Counted from the stretch's first letter, positions 34,090 through 45,674 are shown. The stretch is 62,000 nt of DNA from Zygnema cylindricum (GCA_037447655.1 JBBHKE010000013.1:1-62000); one strand, 5' to 3'. The notes: generated from the letters alone by a model not told the origin. Numbers and translations are program-made.

Positions 34090-35797
34090 AGGGATTGGTG
34101 GAGAAGGGGATGGAGATGACTGAGGACTACGATGGAAAGGTGTTTGTCTCCGTGTACGCCTTTTGGAGGTTTCGGGTGGAGGAGTTCCTTCGCTGGAACC
34201 GGGGAGAACGTCGGTGAGGAGGAGAGTAGGCAGGAACGTCGTACTTGTAGGGTAAGACAGGTGGTCCCGGTGACCCACGGACTGCAGCGGCCGGAGAAAG
34301 AGAAGGTGAAGGAGAGGATGCCTGAGGTGGCGATGGGGGAGGAGTAGTAAGTCCAAGGGAAATGTGTATTCTCCGGTCTGGTTGTAGCTGCACCACGGCC
34401 TCCACGGTAGAAGATCCTTTGAACGAGACAAATGTAGGGAGATCTGTAGCCGCGGCTACCGGATCACTCGGCAAATCTGCACCCAACCCCTTTTTGTTAC
34501 GCCCTGTTGTTTCCTCCCCTTCCCGCTGAAAAGGAGATTCTGGTCTTGGTTCTGGGGAAGTCCGGGGATGTCGCGTGACAGGGGGAGTCGTCTGATCCAG
34601 AGGTTGTACTTCCGTCGCGGGACCTGTTCTACGGGGAGGTGCTACCTGTCCACTAAGGATTCCCCCAGATCTCCGTCTAGCCTGCCGTATCAGGATCAGC
34701 TCCTGTTCCAATGCTTTCTTCCTTTCCTCTTCAAGGGCATCCCAATCTATTGCGACGGGTCTGCCCCCCGCCATAGCCTTATCCTGCGATCGCAAAATCT
34801 CAACCAATTTCTGGGTGCTGCTCACCACACCCGAGAGATCCGCAATCCCCAAACCGGGCACCTCGGGGTCCGTAGGCCTTGAACGCCATAGTCCTTCGGA
34901 TGGTCGGACAACTGGTGCGGAAGGAGACATAGAACTTGGGGAAATTGAGGCAGAAGGAAAGAACGGCATTTCTTTGACTAGGGGAGCAAATCGACCTTTG
35001 CTGTCCCGATGGTTGAACCGGAAATCTCTCTTAGGCACAGGTATCTTCCGCTTGCTACTCCCTTCCCTGGTCCGGCCCCGAGAAGTTGCTATGCCCCTAG
35101 AAGGTATACTGGTAGCAGTTTCCTGAGATATGGTGGGCTGTTGTCGTGAAGTGGAAGGCATCTCCGGTTGCTCTCGGGCTGAGATGGGAGAGCCACTCTC
35201 GGACGAGCTACTCAAGATCTCCACTACTCCTCCCACGGGGCATATGATCTGGGCTCAGTCGCTTCTGGCAACCCGCTGCACCTGCTCCTTCTTAACCTTC
35301 AACTCATGGATATTCTGAACGGCTAGAATCTCCTTACGACCGGGTCGGTTAGGGTCCGACAAGAGTTCAGGATCCATGTATGTCTCCACTATTGGAGCCT
35401 TAGATCTGGTATAACATACCACCTCGGGAGGGTGGCCTGGGACCGCTTCCTTGTGAGCCAAACCCTTTCTACGAGATCGGGGAGACAAAGGTTGTCTTTC
35501 TACCTTCCCCGTGGCCCTAGCCCTGGCGGCCTCGGACAACGTCGGAAATTTTTCAGGGGAAAAGACTGGAGGAGGTGGAGGTGAGGGTTGCCTCTCTGTC
35601 GGCCTCGGAGGAGTCTCGACGACAACCGGATGCGGCATCATCCCCTTAAGAAACTGTTCAATGTTCAAAGCAGAGGTGAAAGGGACCGATTCCTCAGGCA
35701 CCTGGGACTCTTCCTCTTGTGCCACCCCTTCTTGTCTTTCCTGTTCTTCCGGACTAACACCGGAAGGATCCTTATCCGGAGCTTCTCCTCCGCCCAT
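34090..35797 (-). pseudogene. gypsy-1 Pro/Ser-rich N-terminal Gag extension
   Basis: Two open stretches, 35797-35255 (180 aa) and 35236-34127 (369 aa), are in the same frame and separated by one TGA. The first starts at an ATG 98 bp after block Q. They are rich in Pro, Ser, Glu and Arg with no known domain. Near 34430-34130 the frame changes and joins the main Gag frame. I read these as one long N-terminal Gag extension broken by a stop and a frameshift; an independent accessory protein is the alternative. Confidence 0.6.
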
Positions 35798-35895
35798 GAC
35801 TTACACGAGCAGATGAGCTAGATCTCTCGGATAAAATACACCACCCTAAGTAGCTATCCTCTTAAACAAAAGGGGACAGGGGCTTTTTAGTACTG

Positions 35896-37079
35896 TTCTA
35901 CTCCGCTGGAAGCCCACTAAATGCCACACTCCCAGCTACTCTCCAAAGAATAGGAAGGAAATAAGAGTCGTCCGATCCTTTCCGCAAAAACTCCGGACAA
36001 ACCCAAAGATGACCACAAGAGTGTGCAAATAACTCCCACGCAGAAATATAGAAATAATAAATATCGGCTTTTCAGATTAAACAATATCACCTTGCCCCAG
36101 AGAATGAAATTAAAGATAGAAATGAATGATAATGGTGAAGCGAATTCACATACCCCGGAGTGCAACGATGACCAAACTCAGCAGAAGAAACCTCTCCCAA
36201 TGGCCCCGAAGACCGGTATGAGTCTCCCACAACCCTCCCGGTTGCACCGCAAGGATCCGACAAGACTCTTCTTAGTTTCAAACAGCGAAAGTCCAAACCG
36301 CCCAAAGAGGAGATAGTGCCAACTACCCACCCGTGCTACGGTCTCCACAAAAGACAATCCAAAACAAAGATGGCAATAGAGTCCACGACACAATGCAACC
36401 GTTCTCCAACAGAAAGATTGATTCTAATTCTCTGGGGGTTTTCTCAGGAGACAGTACTGAAAAGCCACCTGTCTCCTTCGACCTTCAGTGCCTTATACAA
36501 TTAGAGTTTGTCCTACTGCAAGTTCCAAAGTCAAAGCAATTTAACAAGCTAATCAGCGGCCAGCAATTGTTATCGTCCTGACATAAGACAAAACAGACTG
36601 TACCTCACTCAGGGCTAAAATATAGACGACTGGTTTCGGCTGAATTGGCGGCCGAAGGTCCTTCTATAATACACAAAATGGACACAAAGTTCTGACTCGA
36701 CGTGAAACCGCCTAACTTTGTCCCTACGTCATAAATGCTTTGCCCGGTGGTTGGGCCTGAACTAACATCATACTGACAGCTACAGTAAGATCTACGCGAT
36801 AATCCCAAATGTGACGTGTCATTCTCTAAGGTATCCCTCTACTAGAGCTACATAGAACACACACTATATTGGATCAGACACTTTGCACCGGACTAACTCC
36901 TCAGTTCGACCTCCGTTTAAGGTGAACTAAAGTGCGTAGTGTTCCAGGATGAAAATAGAAAGATCTGATCCGGCTGATTGTTCTCTTCCTTCTCCGTACG
37001 CTTGAGTCCGTACAAAGTGGAATGAAGCTCCGGAACTCTTGGGAGTGCAAATGTGCCGAAGATGCACACGCGCTTGACA
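35896..37079 (-). repeat. Terminal block Q of gypsy-1 (5' end)
   Basis: A 1184-bp block that begins TGTCAAGC in element orientation and ends GCGGAGTAGAA, repeated at 52274-53457. It directly abuts the target duplication ACTT at 37080. Short reading frames inside are uninformative. It should contain the promoter of the element, but no TATA box was confidently assigned. Confidence 0.9.
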
Positions 37080-37083
37080 ACTT

Positions 37084-37138
37084 CTTCTTCATCTTCAACA
37101 CTAGCAGTTGTCTCAGAACAGCAGGTTACGGGCCCACC
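37084..37138 (+). promoter_or_regulatory. copia-1 5' LTR end and half-tRNA primer binding site
   Basis: The last 40 bp of the 5' LTR (37084-37123) end in CAGCA and are followed by GGTTACGGGCCCACC (37124-37138). With one mismatch this is complementary to the anticodon arm of plant-type initiator tRNA-Met. That is where Drosophila copia primes with a cleaved half tRNA. The site is also translated in the gag frame as Val-Thr-Gly-Pro-Pro. Confidence 0.7.
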
Positions 37139-37830
37139 TTCACGAATTTCGGCCTTTGATGGACTTGAATATCTGTATTGGGCAGATTTGGTCAAGTCTT
37201 ACTTTAAGCAAGTGAAACTTATTGATGTGTCAAATGGACCCCTAACAGAATCTGATCCCATCTTTTATCAGAAAAATGATCAAGCTTTGCATTTAGTGAA
37301 GCTTATGATATCAAAAGAATTGCATATGACATATATTAATGTTACAAAGGCATCACAATTGTGGGATGTTTTGAAATCTTCTTATGTTAGAGCCAGTGAC
37401 CAGCATGAGATTATAACTGCTGGTCAGATCTATGAGTATAAGTACACAGGCGGTAGCATGGAGGAATACACAAATCAGTTTTGAATGTTATTGTCAGAAA
37501 ATGCATGTCCTGGGGGGACTTTCTCCCTTTATCATCATGCCATGATTCTCTTAAAGGGGCTTCCTAGTGAATATAAAGGAGCCTCAGATGAAATCAAAAA
37601 ATTGTCCAAACCTCTTTGGAATTTGCAAACAGCTATAGAGTTTATCTTGTCAGAAGAAGCCACTCAAACAATTTTAGGATCTGGGAAACTAGTTGTAGCC
37701 TTCACGCCTCAATTTTAGAGGGAAAGTAGATATCAATGGAATCAGTTTAATCCTCAGTTTGAGAAATGTGTTTATTGCTATACTGATGGTCACTCCTTTA
37801 GAGCTTGTCTTTTGTATATAAAAGCTTTTG
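37124..37830 (+). pseudogene. copia-1 Gag
   Basis: The gag frame starts at an ATG inside the LTR (26445) and, with gypsy-1 removed, continues through the primer site into 37124-37481. The visible part has copia Gag features (FDGLEYLYWADLVKSYF, then a helical UBN2-like region). A TGA at 37482-37484 interrupts, after which 37485-37718 continues, followed by a TAG. A zinc knuckle CVYCYTDGHSFRAC lies at about 37768-37809. It would package element RNA; it is disrupted by the gypsy insertion and stops. Confidence 0.75.
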
Positions 37831-38430
37831 AAACAGGTATCTTCCGAAAAGGATGGAGACATCGCGGACCTCCCATTTCTCAAAGACCCCCGAATAAAAC
37901 TGTTGTGTTTTCAGCGAAGAGTACGGAATTAGAGAAGAACAAGATAGAGGAAGAAAAACCTGATGTGACCAGTTTTCCAAAAACTGATGACAAAGTGTTT
38001 TTTGCTCTTGCCAAACTCGACATGATGGAAGGAGAAAAGGACATCGGATGGATAATGGATTCCGACAGCTCTTCACACATGTGCTGGAATAAGTCTTGGT
38101 TTAAGGAAATGTCTTCTATTCCATTACGTCAAATCTTTTTTGCTTGTGGTTATGCTGTTGAATCAAATGCCAAAGGGAATATAGATCTGGACTGTGTGAT
38201 AGATGGAAAATTTGTTAAGAGAACGTTGTATGATGTTCTGTATGTTCCAAAGTTTAAGAAAAATCTGTTTTCTACGTTTGTAGCTGAAAGCAAAGGCTTT
38301 GAGGTTCTCCAGAAAAATGGCAAGAAAGTAGTAAGCAAGAATGGAAGAGTAGCTCTAGTAGGAACTAGAGGCCCAAACTTTTTGTACCGCATGGACTTGG
38401 CTAATAAAATTGATTTTGCTTACTCCAGTG
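37831..38430 (+). pseudogene. copia-1 protease
   Basis: Frame 37812-38498 contains the copia protease with its active-site segment reading WIMDSDSSSHMC. The usual Asp-Ser-Gly is Asp-Ser-Asp here, so activity is doubtful. The downstream DVLYVPKFKKNLFS motif typical of copia proteases is intact. Confidence 0.75.
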
Positions 38431-39324
38431 ATTATGTGATAATGTTTTGTGGCATAAAAGTCTTGGTTATGTGCATCATGAGAGACTTACTAAGATGATA
38501 AATAATGATGTGATAGAGGGAGTCAAAGCTCTGTCAAAAAGAGTCTCATGTTTGTGATGGTTGTGCTCTCAGAAAGCTTCACAAGCTTCCCCTCCCACAA
38601 GTTTTTGATCACCGACCCACAGATCTCCTTGGTATTATTCACTCTGATGTCTTCGGCCCGTCCAAAGTTTTCTCTCTTGGTGGCAGCCGCTACTTTGTCT
38701 CCTTTACAGACGACTACTCATGGTACAATCGTCTATACTTCATGAAGGAGAAGAGAGAAGTCTTCACTCACTTTCAAAACAACAAAATCTGCGCGGAGAA
38801 ACTTCACAGCAAATCAATTCTTGCTTTGCGGATGGATAATGGAGGAGAGTATGTATCGCATGCCTTTGCTGATTTTTTGAAAGAAAATGGCATCTCTCGT
38901 GAACTCAGTGCTCCGTACACACCGGAACAAAATGGTCTGGCCGAGAGACTCAATCGGACTTTAACTGAATGTGCTCGGTCTATAATGGCTGATAAAGGTG
39001 TGGATCCAAAGTTTTTGGGGGAAGCTTTTCATTGTGCTTCCTATATCAAAAATAGAGTAGAAACCCGAGCTGTTAAGGGTAAGACACCCTATGAAGTATA
39101 GACATGCAGAAAGCCAAATGTTAATCATTTTAGAGTCTTTGGTAGCAAATGCTTTAAATAGATAATCATCCTAATTGGAAGCTTAGTCCAAAATTTGTAC
39201 CTGGTGTCTTTTTAGGCTATGATGATGAATCTTCAGGCTATAGAGTGTATAATCCGCATAGAGGACGCCTTCAGACAGCCAAGAATATTCATATTAAAGA
39301 TGAGAGTCAATCTGTGGATGTTTT
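38431..39324 (+). pseudogene. copia-1 integrase, interrupted by copia-2
   Basis: Starts with a GAG-pre-integrase zinc region in broken frames (38440-38590). The first Asp is in the HSDVFGP block near 38640. Frame 38742-39101 then holds the second Asp (RMDNGGEY) and the catalytic Glu (QNGLAERLNRTL). A TAG at about 39099 replaces the Trp expected after TPYEV. The C-terminal part (GYRVYNPHRGR) runs up to 39324, where copia-2 begins; the frame resumes after 46700. Confidence 0.8.
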
Positions 39325-40312
39325 TGTTGAAATAAAAGGTATTTTCTAGGTTATTTAATTGATTTAATTAGAAGCAGGAAAAAACAGAGGCAACCTGCTT
39401 CTAGCTTCTCTCTCTAGCCTCCATACTTCTCGTATTCTATAAAGGCTAGAGAGGAAGCTAGAGCCATGGCTGTCCATGCTCCTTATAGAGTCAGAAGGAA
39501 GATCCTTGGTAACCTCACCAAAAGGATTGACGGACCCAAGATTTGATCCTAGTACCTTCCGTTTATCAAAGTAGCCGTTAGTCTTACCCTGTAGTCTAAG
39601 TCCAGTGCTGAAATATATAGGGTACGATAGCTACTTAAACATGACGAAATAGAGAAGTTCGGTTTACTGACAAACGGACCACGATCACACAGACACAGTT
39701 AAATAGAGTTACACTGAAAAGTACTGATTATATATTATATGGCTATAAATTAAGGCCGACATCAATCTAACGGTGGAGAAAGAAGCCGGCATCGCGGAAT
39801 GGTCGATTTGGCGGTTTGCGGTCATAGCCACAACGGGTGACACGTGGGAGCATGACATTGGATGACGGCATCTTCGGGACATACTATGGCGAACCCAAAC
39901 ATGGCAGACGTCGTCTTTTTGGCCATGTCGTACAATGGCTGTACACAAAGTACTCCGGACCAAGTACCTTTCTGTACTGTACACTCAATTGATTGGCTCC
40001 GTACATTAGTAGAAGAGGGTTTAAAGAGGGGTTTAAGACTTAGAAAATATAGGTAGCTGCCTCTCACCCATAGAGCTCATGTATAAAAGGTCATCTTTGA
40101 CCATTGATAATTTACTGCTCAGAGGAGCAAATTCAAGGATTCTTTTTGTGGCACACTCAAGGGAGTCAATTTTTCAAAGTGGTGCATTTTGCTCAGTTTG
40201 TATACTGTCTGGCTGTCATCTATATTCGTACAAAGACCAAGGGGTTGAGATCATCCTAGAGGCTTCTGGTAAGCTGCCTGCTCTGAGTACCAATGGAGGT
40301 CTCACAGTTGCA
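39325..40312 (+). repeat. copia-2 5' LTR with TATA box
   Basis: Matches 45711-46695. A TATAAAAGG box is at 40082-40090, followed by GGTCATCTTTGACC (40089-40102), a palindrome of TTGACC cores, and by the hairpin GCTCAGAGGAGC (40117-40128). An ATG at 40293 starts the gag frame within the LTR. Confidence 0.9.
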
Positions 40313-41218
40313 GGTTATGGGCCCACCCTCTAGGGTGCCCATATTCAATGGGACAGGGTTCATCTACTGGGAAAGTATGATGATAGGAGCCTTATGTGAG
40401 AAATGATTTTGGGGAATAGGGAGTGGGCGAGTGAAGCGCCCATCCGGTCCTGCTACCCCTCTAGGGTTTGTAGGAAGCAGATTTTGTAGGAAACCAGCTC
40501 CACGGCCACCAGATGAATCAGAGGACGGAGAAAGCATCGTGATGGAAAAACAAAAAGAAAAAGAGAAAACTACACCTATAGCAACCAGATCTGCTTTCAT
40601 GTCTCCTATTGAAAGGAATGAGGAGAATGACATCGATACGTAGGACTACAACAACATGGCAGCGAAACATTTTATCCGCCGTCATCTCACACAAGGACTC
40701 GCAAGTCCTCATTTGCAGGTGGAAAGGGCATCCGATCTGTGGGATGTGCTTATAGAGGTGTAACGTAGCGGTACTATTCAGGAATAGAAGCTAGTAGATC
40801 AATGGATCAATGGATTTTCACAAAAGAGAAAAGATGCTCGATTTTTGCAACGAGCTGGCTATACTCTTCATGGAGTTAGAATGTGCCGGAAAAGTAGAAA
40901 CCGAGAAGGCAAAGGTTCACTGCTTACTCATGAAATTACCCGATGAGTATGAGGACATTGTAAACCGGGTACAGGATTTGTCGGACTCTTGGTGGATATG
41001 AAATTCGGTAGTTGGTATGATCCTCGTCCGAGAGAACACAATCGAAATTCGAAGGGGAGTTAAGAGTGGACAAGCCTTGGCGGCCGGAGCAAGTTAGAGA
41101 AACAAAGATTCATGGAAACCCTTTAGAACTCATGGAGGGGAAGACCAGAAAAATCACTCCGATGAGTCCGGAACAAAGGGACCCAAAGGGCTTTGTCATT
41201 TCCGCAAGAAACCCGTGC
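40293..41218 (+). pseudogene. copia-2 Gag, interrupted
   Basis: The frame opens at ATG 40293 in the LTR, reads through the primer site, and continues in broken frames. Recognisable parts are FNGTGFIYW near the start and LLMKLPDEYEDIVNRVQDL at about 40920-40980, typical of copia Gag. The zinc knuckle is split by the solo LTR: its first half (CHFRKKP) ends at 41218 and its second half (GHYMAEC) begins at 42256. One knuckle Cys is Arg in this copy. Confidence 0.7.
40313..40327 (+). promoter_or_regulatory. copia-2 primer binding site (initiator tRNA-Met anticodon arm)
   Basis: GGTTATGGGCCCACC is fully complementary to GGTGGGCCCATAACC, the anticodon stem and loop of plant initiator tRNA-Met as I recall it. 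It begins immediately after the LTR. This indicates priming by an internally cleaved tRNA, as in Drosophila copia, rather than by the tRNA 3' end. Confidence 0.75.
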
Positions 41219-42254
41219 TCTTGAAATTTATAGATTTCTAGAGTATTTTCTAGGTTTAAATATGTTTGTATAAAAGGAAAAGAAAAGGACGGACAGCCAG
41301 CCTCCACCTCCGCTCTCTAGCCCCCATACTTGTTGTAGTCACTTAAGGTTAGAGAGGGTGGTTGACCCATGGTTGCCTTAGTTCAACAGGCAGCTATTTT
41401 TAGTAGGTTACTAGAAATATACTTGACGGACCAGAGATTTGATCCCGGTACCTACAGTTCGTCAAGTTGGTCGGTAGCGGTCAGCTTTATCCTAATAGAC
41501 TAGGACCAATGCTAAGTGCCATGGTATCTGATAGATATATATATAATTCGAGTGAATTAAATCCATTTAACTACAACTGTTTCCGGCGTACATAGATTCA
41601 GTTTTAGAAAGTACGTCGTACGATAGTAATTCAAAACGGATACCAAGCATTTTGTTTCGACAGCGAAACAAATGCCGCGCAAGTATTTATTACGGCTAAG
41701 ATTGCGTTTCGCATATAATCCAACGGCGCACATCATCGCCGAAATCCCGGAGTGGTCACTTTCGCGTTTTGTGACGTGGCATGACATGAAGCCACGTGGA
41801 AAGATGACATTCGGTCATAGGAATTCCGAGGAACGTACGGACGAGTGAAATACGGACACGCGTCCGCTTAATAGCCTTGTCGTACATAGGTTGTATAAAA
41901 GGTACACCGGCAGCAGTACTTTTTGTACGGTACAGTAATCTGATTGGTATGTACTTCAATAGATATAAGTTATTAGAGAGAATCAGGACTTATAAATTTT
42001 GGTAGGTAGTCACCTCTCCCTTTGAGAGTTTGTACAAATTGGCATTTTTACTGCCTCATAACTTATCGCCTGGTTGAGCGTTTTTCAGAGATTCTTTTTC
42101 CTACAGACTTAGGGGAGTCCACGCTGCACAGGGGTGCATTCAGATTGTCAGCTTGATTGCCTGGCCAGCAGTGGCTGTGGGTTAAAGTGGGCTAGTTAAC
42201 AACTAACTAGAGGCTTCCTGTATTCTGTAGTCCAATGGAGGACACAGAATTGCA
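41219..42254 (+). repeat. Solo LTR of a copia-2 relative inside copia-2 gag
   Basis: A 1036-bp LTR starting TCTTGAAAT (TG mutated to TC) and ending AATTGCA, bordered by CGTGC (41214-41218) and CGGGC (42255-42259), a 5-bp duplication with one difference. A TATAAAAGG box is at about 41894. Removing it with one duplication copy restores the gag reading frame across the zinc knuckle. Confidence 0.85.
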
Positions 42255-42760
42255 CGGGCATTACATGGCGGAATGTACCAAAGTGACCGAGCTTTGGATA
42301 AAGGAGGGGCAGACCGGGGGTCAAACACGAGGAAAGAAAAAGGCACTTGTCACACAGGTACTCGAGGAGGAATCCTGTGAGGAGGACGACGAGCTTCTTT
42401 TGGATGAGGAGTTGGAGGCAAACACAGAAGTCGAAATCCCACGAAAGCAGAAATGTGCTTTCGGTTGAATGAAAGGTGAATGAGGCTGGATTTTGGATTC
42501 AGGTGCCTCCATGCACATGTGCAAGGATAAGCATCTGTTTACTAAGCTGAGAAAGATTCCTACAGTAGAGATTGAATATGGGGATGGGAGAGTAGTGACC
42601 ACCACTTATGTAGGATCGGTAGATCTGAAAGTCATAGTGGAGGGAAAAGCCTCAATAGTTATGTTCTACGACGTATTGTTTATTCCAGAGTTAAACAAAA
42701 ACCTTATCTCTATATTTGTATTAGATGATAAAGGATTTGAAACTAGCACCAGAAAATGAG
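42255..42760 (+). pseudogene. copia-2 Gag C-terminus and protease
   Basis: After the knuckle, an acidic linker (EEESCEEDDELLLDEELE) ends in a TGA at about 42466. The protease follows with an intact active site WILDSGASMHMC (42488-42525) and the copia motif DVLFIPELNKNL. Frame 42493-42759 covers it, then ends in a stop. Confidence 0.8.
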
Positions 42761-42786
42761 TCTTTACAGCTAGCTTTGAGAAAGAT

Positions 42787-43780
42787 GTGTATTTCACTGC
42801 TGAGAAAGGTAGCCAAGGAATGTTCAGGCTTGCTTTATTTAATGAAAAACTCAAACTTTACTATGGTGGTGTCAATGATATTATGTTGGGGCATAAGAGA
42901 CTTGGGCACGTGAATCTAAAAAAGTTAAAAGAAATGAAAAAGTTGGGAGAAGTTGAAGGGATACGCTTTGGGGAAAATGATAATGTAAGTGATTGCAGTG
43001 GGTGTGCCCAAGGTAAAGCACACAGATTACCATTCCCAAAGGAAGCAACTTATAAAGGAGAAAATGGTATTGATTTTGTACACACAGACATTTGGGAACC
43101 GGCGAGAGTGCCATCACCCGGAAGCAAAAGATTTATGCTAACCATTACTGATGATTGGTCTCGGTACTCCCGGGTATACTTTCTGAAAAACAAATCAAAA
43201 ACTCTGGAGTATTTCAAACATTATAAGACATGGGCCGAGAAACTTCAAAAGACCCCTATAAAGACAGTAAGAAGTGACAATGGAGGGGAATATACCTCCA
43301 ATCAGTTTCAGGAGTTCTTAAGGGAGGATGGTGTTCAACATCAAAAGACAGTTCCAAAAAACCCGGAATAGAATGGTGTTGCCAAGAGATTGAATAGGAC
43401 ACTAAATGATAGTGCCCTGGAGTATGTTGTCACATAAAATGATAGGAAAAAGATTTTGGGCCGAAGCTATGAATTGTGCTAATTATTTGAGTAACAAAGT
43501 ACTAACTTCGATGGTGAAAGGCCAAACTCCATATGAGAAATGGACCGGCCGAAAACCAGATCTATCTCACTTAAAAGTTTTCGGTAGTAAAGTCTTCAGT
43601 TTAGATACAGATAAATCAAAATGGAAACTAGATCCTAAAGGGAAACCCGGATACTTGCTAGGATATGATGAGGATGTAAAAGGGTATAGAGTGTATGATC
43701 TAATGAGAGAAGATATAATTTTAGTAAAACATCTGGTAGCCATGGATGAAGGGAAGTCGGTAGATCCCTTTAAATCTTAA
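42787..43780 (+). pseudogene. copia-2 integrase with Lys at the catalytic Glu site
   Basis: Frame 42787-43371 has the GAG-pre-integrase zinc region (HKRLGHVNLKKL and DCSGCAQGK), the first Asp (VHTDIWEPA) and the second Asp (RSDNGGEYTSNQF). Next comes PE, a TAG stop (43369-43371) where Gln is usual, and NGVAKRLNRTL, with Lys in place of the catalytic Glu. The C-terminal part 43406-43780 has the conserved GRKPDLSHLKVFGSK and GYLLGYDEDVKGYRV blocks. Confidence 0.85.
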
Positions 43781-43992
43781 AAGTCAGTCAAAATCAGATT
43801 TGAGTCAGACAATTCTGATGACTTTCATCTTCCTAACTATCCGGGTCTTCAAGAAGACAATACTCTTGCAGGTTTAGATGATATCCTTGCAGATTGAAAA
43901 CAGACAAAGAAAGAATTGGACTTGGAAGCACCAATGACACAAGCAGAAGACGTGGTGGAAACAGATATTGATCCGAGGGACAAAGAGAAGCC

Positions 43993-45674
43993 GTGGTGAT
44001 TCGAAAGAATCCACGAGAACCATCTATTCCGGCCGCAGATTTTGAGGGAGGGAGAAGAAGCAGCAAAAGGCTTCAAGAGAAACAAGTTAACGACAAGGTA
44101 ACTAAACTGTCTTACCCAAACGAACCTCAAAGATATGAAGAGGCAATGAACTATCCGGAAAGAAACCAGAAGAAGACGGCCATCAATGAAGAGATGGCTT
44201 CAATCATGGCTGTTGACACATGGGAGTTGGTGGAATGTCCACCCAATAGAAAACGAATTGGATGTAAGTGGGTTTTCAAATTAATACTGAATCTTGACAA
44301 TACTATAAGGCCTGGTTAGTGGCGAAAGATTTTACTCAGAAAGAGGGAATAGACTACGAAAAAATCTTTGCTCCGGTCGGCAGATTTCCCTCAGTCCGGA
44401 TACTTCTCAGTCTGGCAGCTGCAGAAGACATGGAAGTACACCAGATGGACATAAAGACAACTTTTCTACATGGAGAACTAGAGGAGGAGATCTTCATGCG
44501 ACATCCAGAATCATTTGTGGAACAATGAGAGGAAAGTAAGGTATGCCGGCTGATAAAATCTCTTTATGGTTTAAAACAGGCGCCCAGACAATGGAACAAG
44601 AAACTTGATGAGTTCCTTACCGGTGTGGGATACATCCGCATTAGTTCAGACCATTCAATTTATGTTTTTGAAGATGAGGAAGGTGTCATCTTTATTGCAA
44701 TTTATGTTGATGATATTCTTGTTCTAAGTAAGTCATTAAAGAAAATTATCAAACTAAAAACAAATCTAAAGGGAAGATTCGAAATGAAAGATATGGGGGA
44801 GGCTAGATATATTCTGGGAATACAAGTAGAGAGAGATAGGAAAAAGACGATAATTAGACTAACTCAGAAAGAGGCAATTGGAAACATGCTGGAAAAATTT
44901 CAGATGAACAAAGCCAACAGTTGCACGACTCCCATGGACCTAAAGAAGGGAAGTGAGGGGAGTGAGGAAAGAGACATCCTAATTCTAGATGATGAACTAG
45001 GTCTAGAAGAAAAGAAGTTTATGCAGACTATTCCATACAGAGAAGTAGTGGGCAGTCTGATTTATTTTATAAATTGTACCCGACCGGATTTGGCAGCAGC
45101 TGTAGGAGTACTAAGTAGAAGTCTAAATGCTCCTACCAAAAGGGATTGGGAAGCAGCTAAAAGGGTCGTCAGATATCTCATAGGAATTAGAGATCTATGG
45201 CTGCATCTGGGTGGGGAAAACATTGACATCGCCACTTGGAGTGATGCCAGCTATGGGGATGCTCCGATGAGAAGATGTACATCTGGATATGTGTTCTATG
45301 TGGGAAATGGTGCTTGTTGCACGAGCAGTAAGCAGCAAAAGGTCATTGCTCAGTCTACCATGGAGGGAGAGTATATGGCATCTTGCTCTGCTGTGAAGGA
45401 ATTGATATGGGTCAAATCCTTTCATGGTGAATTGGGGCATCTTGAGAGTGGAATTCATAAAATATTTTGTGATAATCAAGCAGCAATCGCAATAGCTGCT
45501 AATCCGAAACATCATTTTAAAAATAAACACATGGACATCAAACTTAGCTTTGTTAGTGAAAAGGTGGAGAAAATAATAATAAGTCTACAATACAGACCAG
45601 ACAGTGAGATGGTGGCAGACATGATGACTAAGCATGTACCGTCTCCTAAATTAATTTTTGCTGAGAGAGATTAG
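43993..45674 (+). pseudogene. copia-2 reverse transcriptase and RNase H
   Basis: RT starts near 43993 (RKNPREPSIPA, then ELVECPPNRKRIGCKWVFK), with breaks near 44317 and 44526. Its catalytic motif Tyr-Val-Asp-Asp is at about 44703-44714 in the long 44625-45674 frame. The same frame has RNase H with TWSDASYGDAPMRR, STMEGEYMA and FCDNQAAIAIA, then the ADMMTKHVPSPKL tail. The RT palm and RNase H are in one open frame of 349 residues, the best-preserved coding block of this element. Confidence 0.88.

Larger units (their letters stand above)
26464..37079 (-). mobile_element. gypsy-1: Ty3/gypsy element carrying a DNA methyltransferase
   Basis: A 10.6-kb minus-strand element with ends TGTC...GACA, flanked by ACTT (26460-26463 and 37080-37083). 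In element order: block Q (35896-37079), leader, a Pro/Ser-rich Gag N-terminal region, Gag with two zinc knuckles, aspartic protease, cytosine-5 DNA methyltransferase, RT, RNase H, integrase, block P (26464-26673). RT before integrase is the Ty3/gypsy order. There is no ordinary LTR pair: Q is only at the 5' end and P only at the 3' end. The integrase C-terminal part present in gypsy-2 is deleted. Stops interrupt several domains. Confidence 0.9.

Noticed and set aside
43369-43371. TAG and TAA in place of Gln in several retroelement frames, suggesting a genetic code in which UAG/UAA mean glutamine
   Set aside because: Other stops replace Trp (48145, about 39099, 30076) or Lys, and TGA stops occur too. 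The host GT61 gene has no internal stops and uses CAA/CAG. Ordinary decay explains the pattern.
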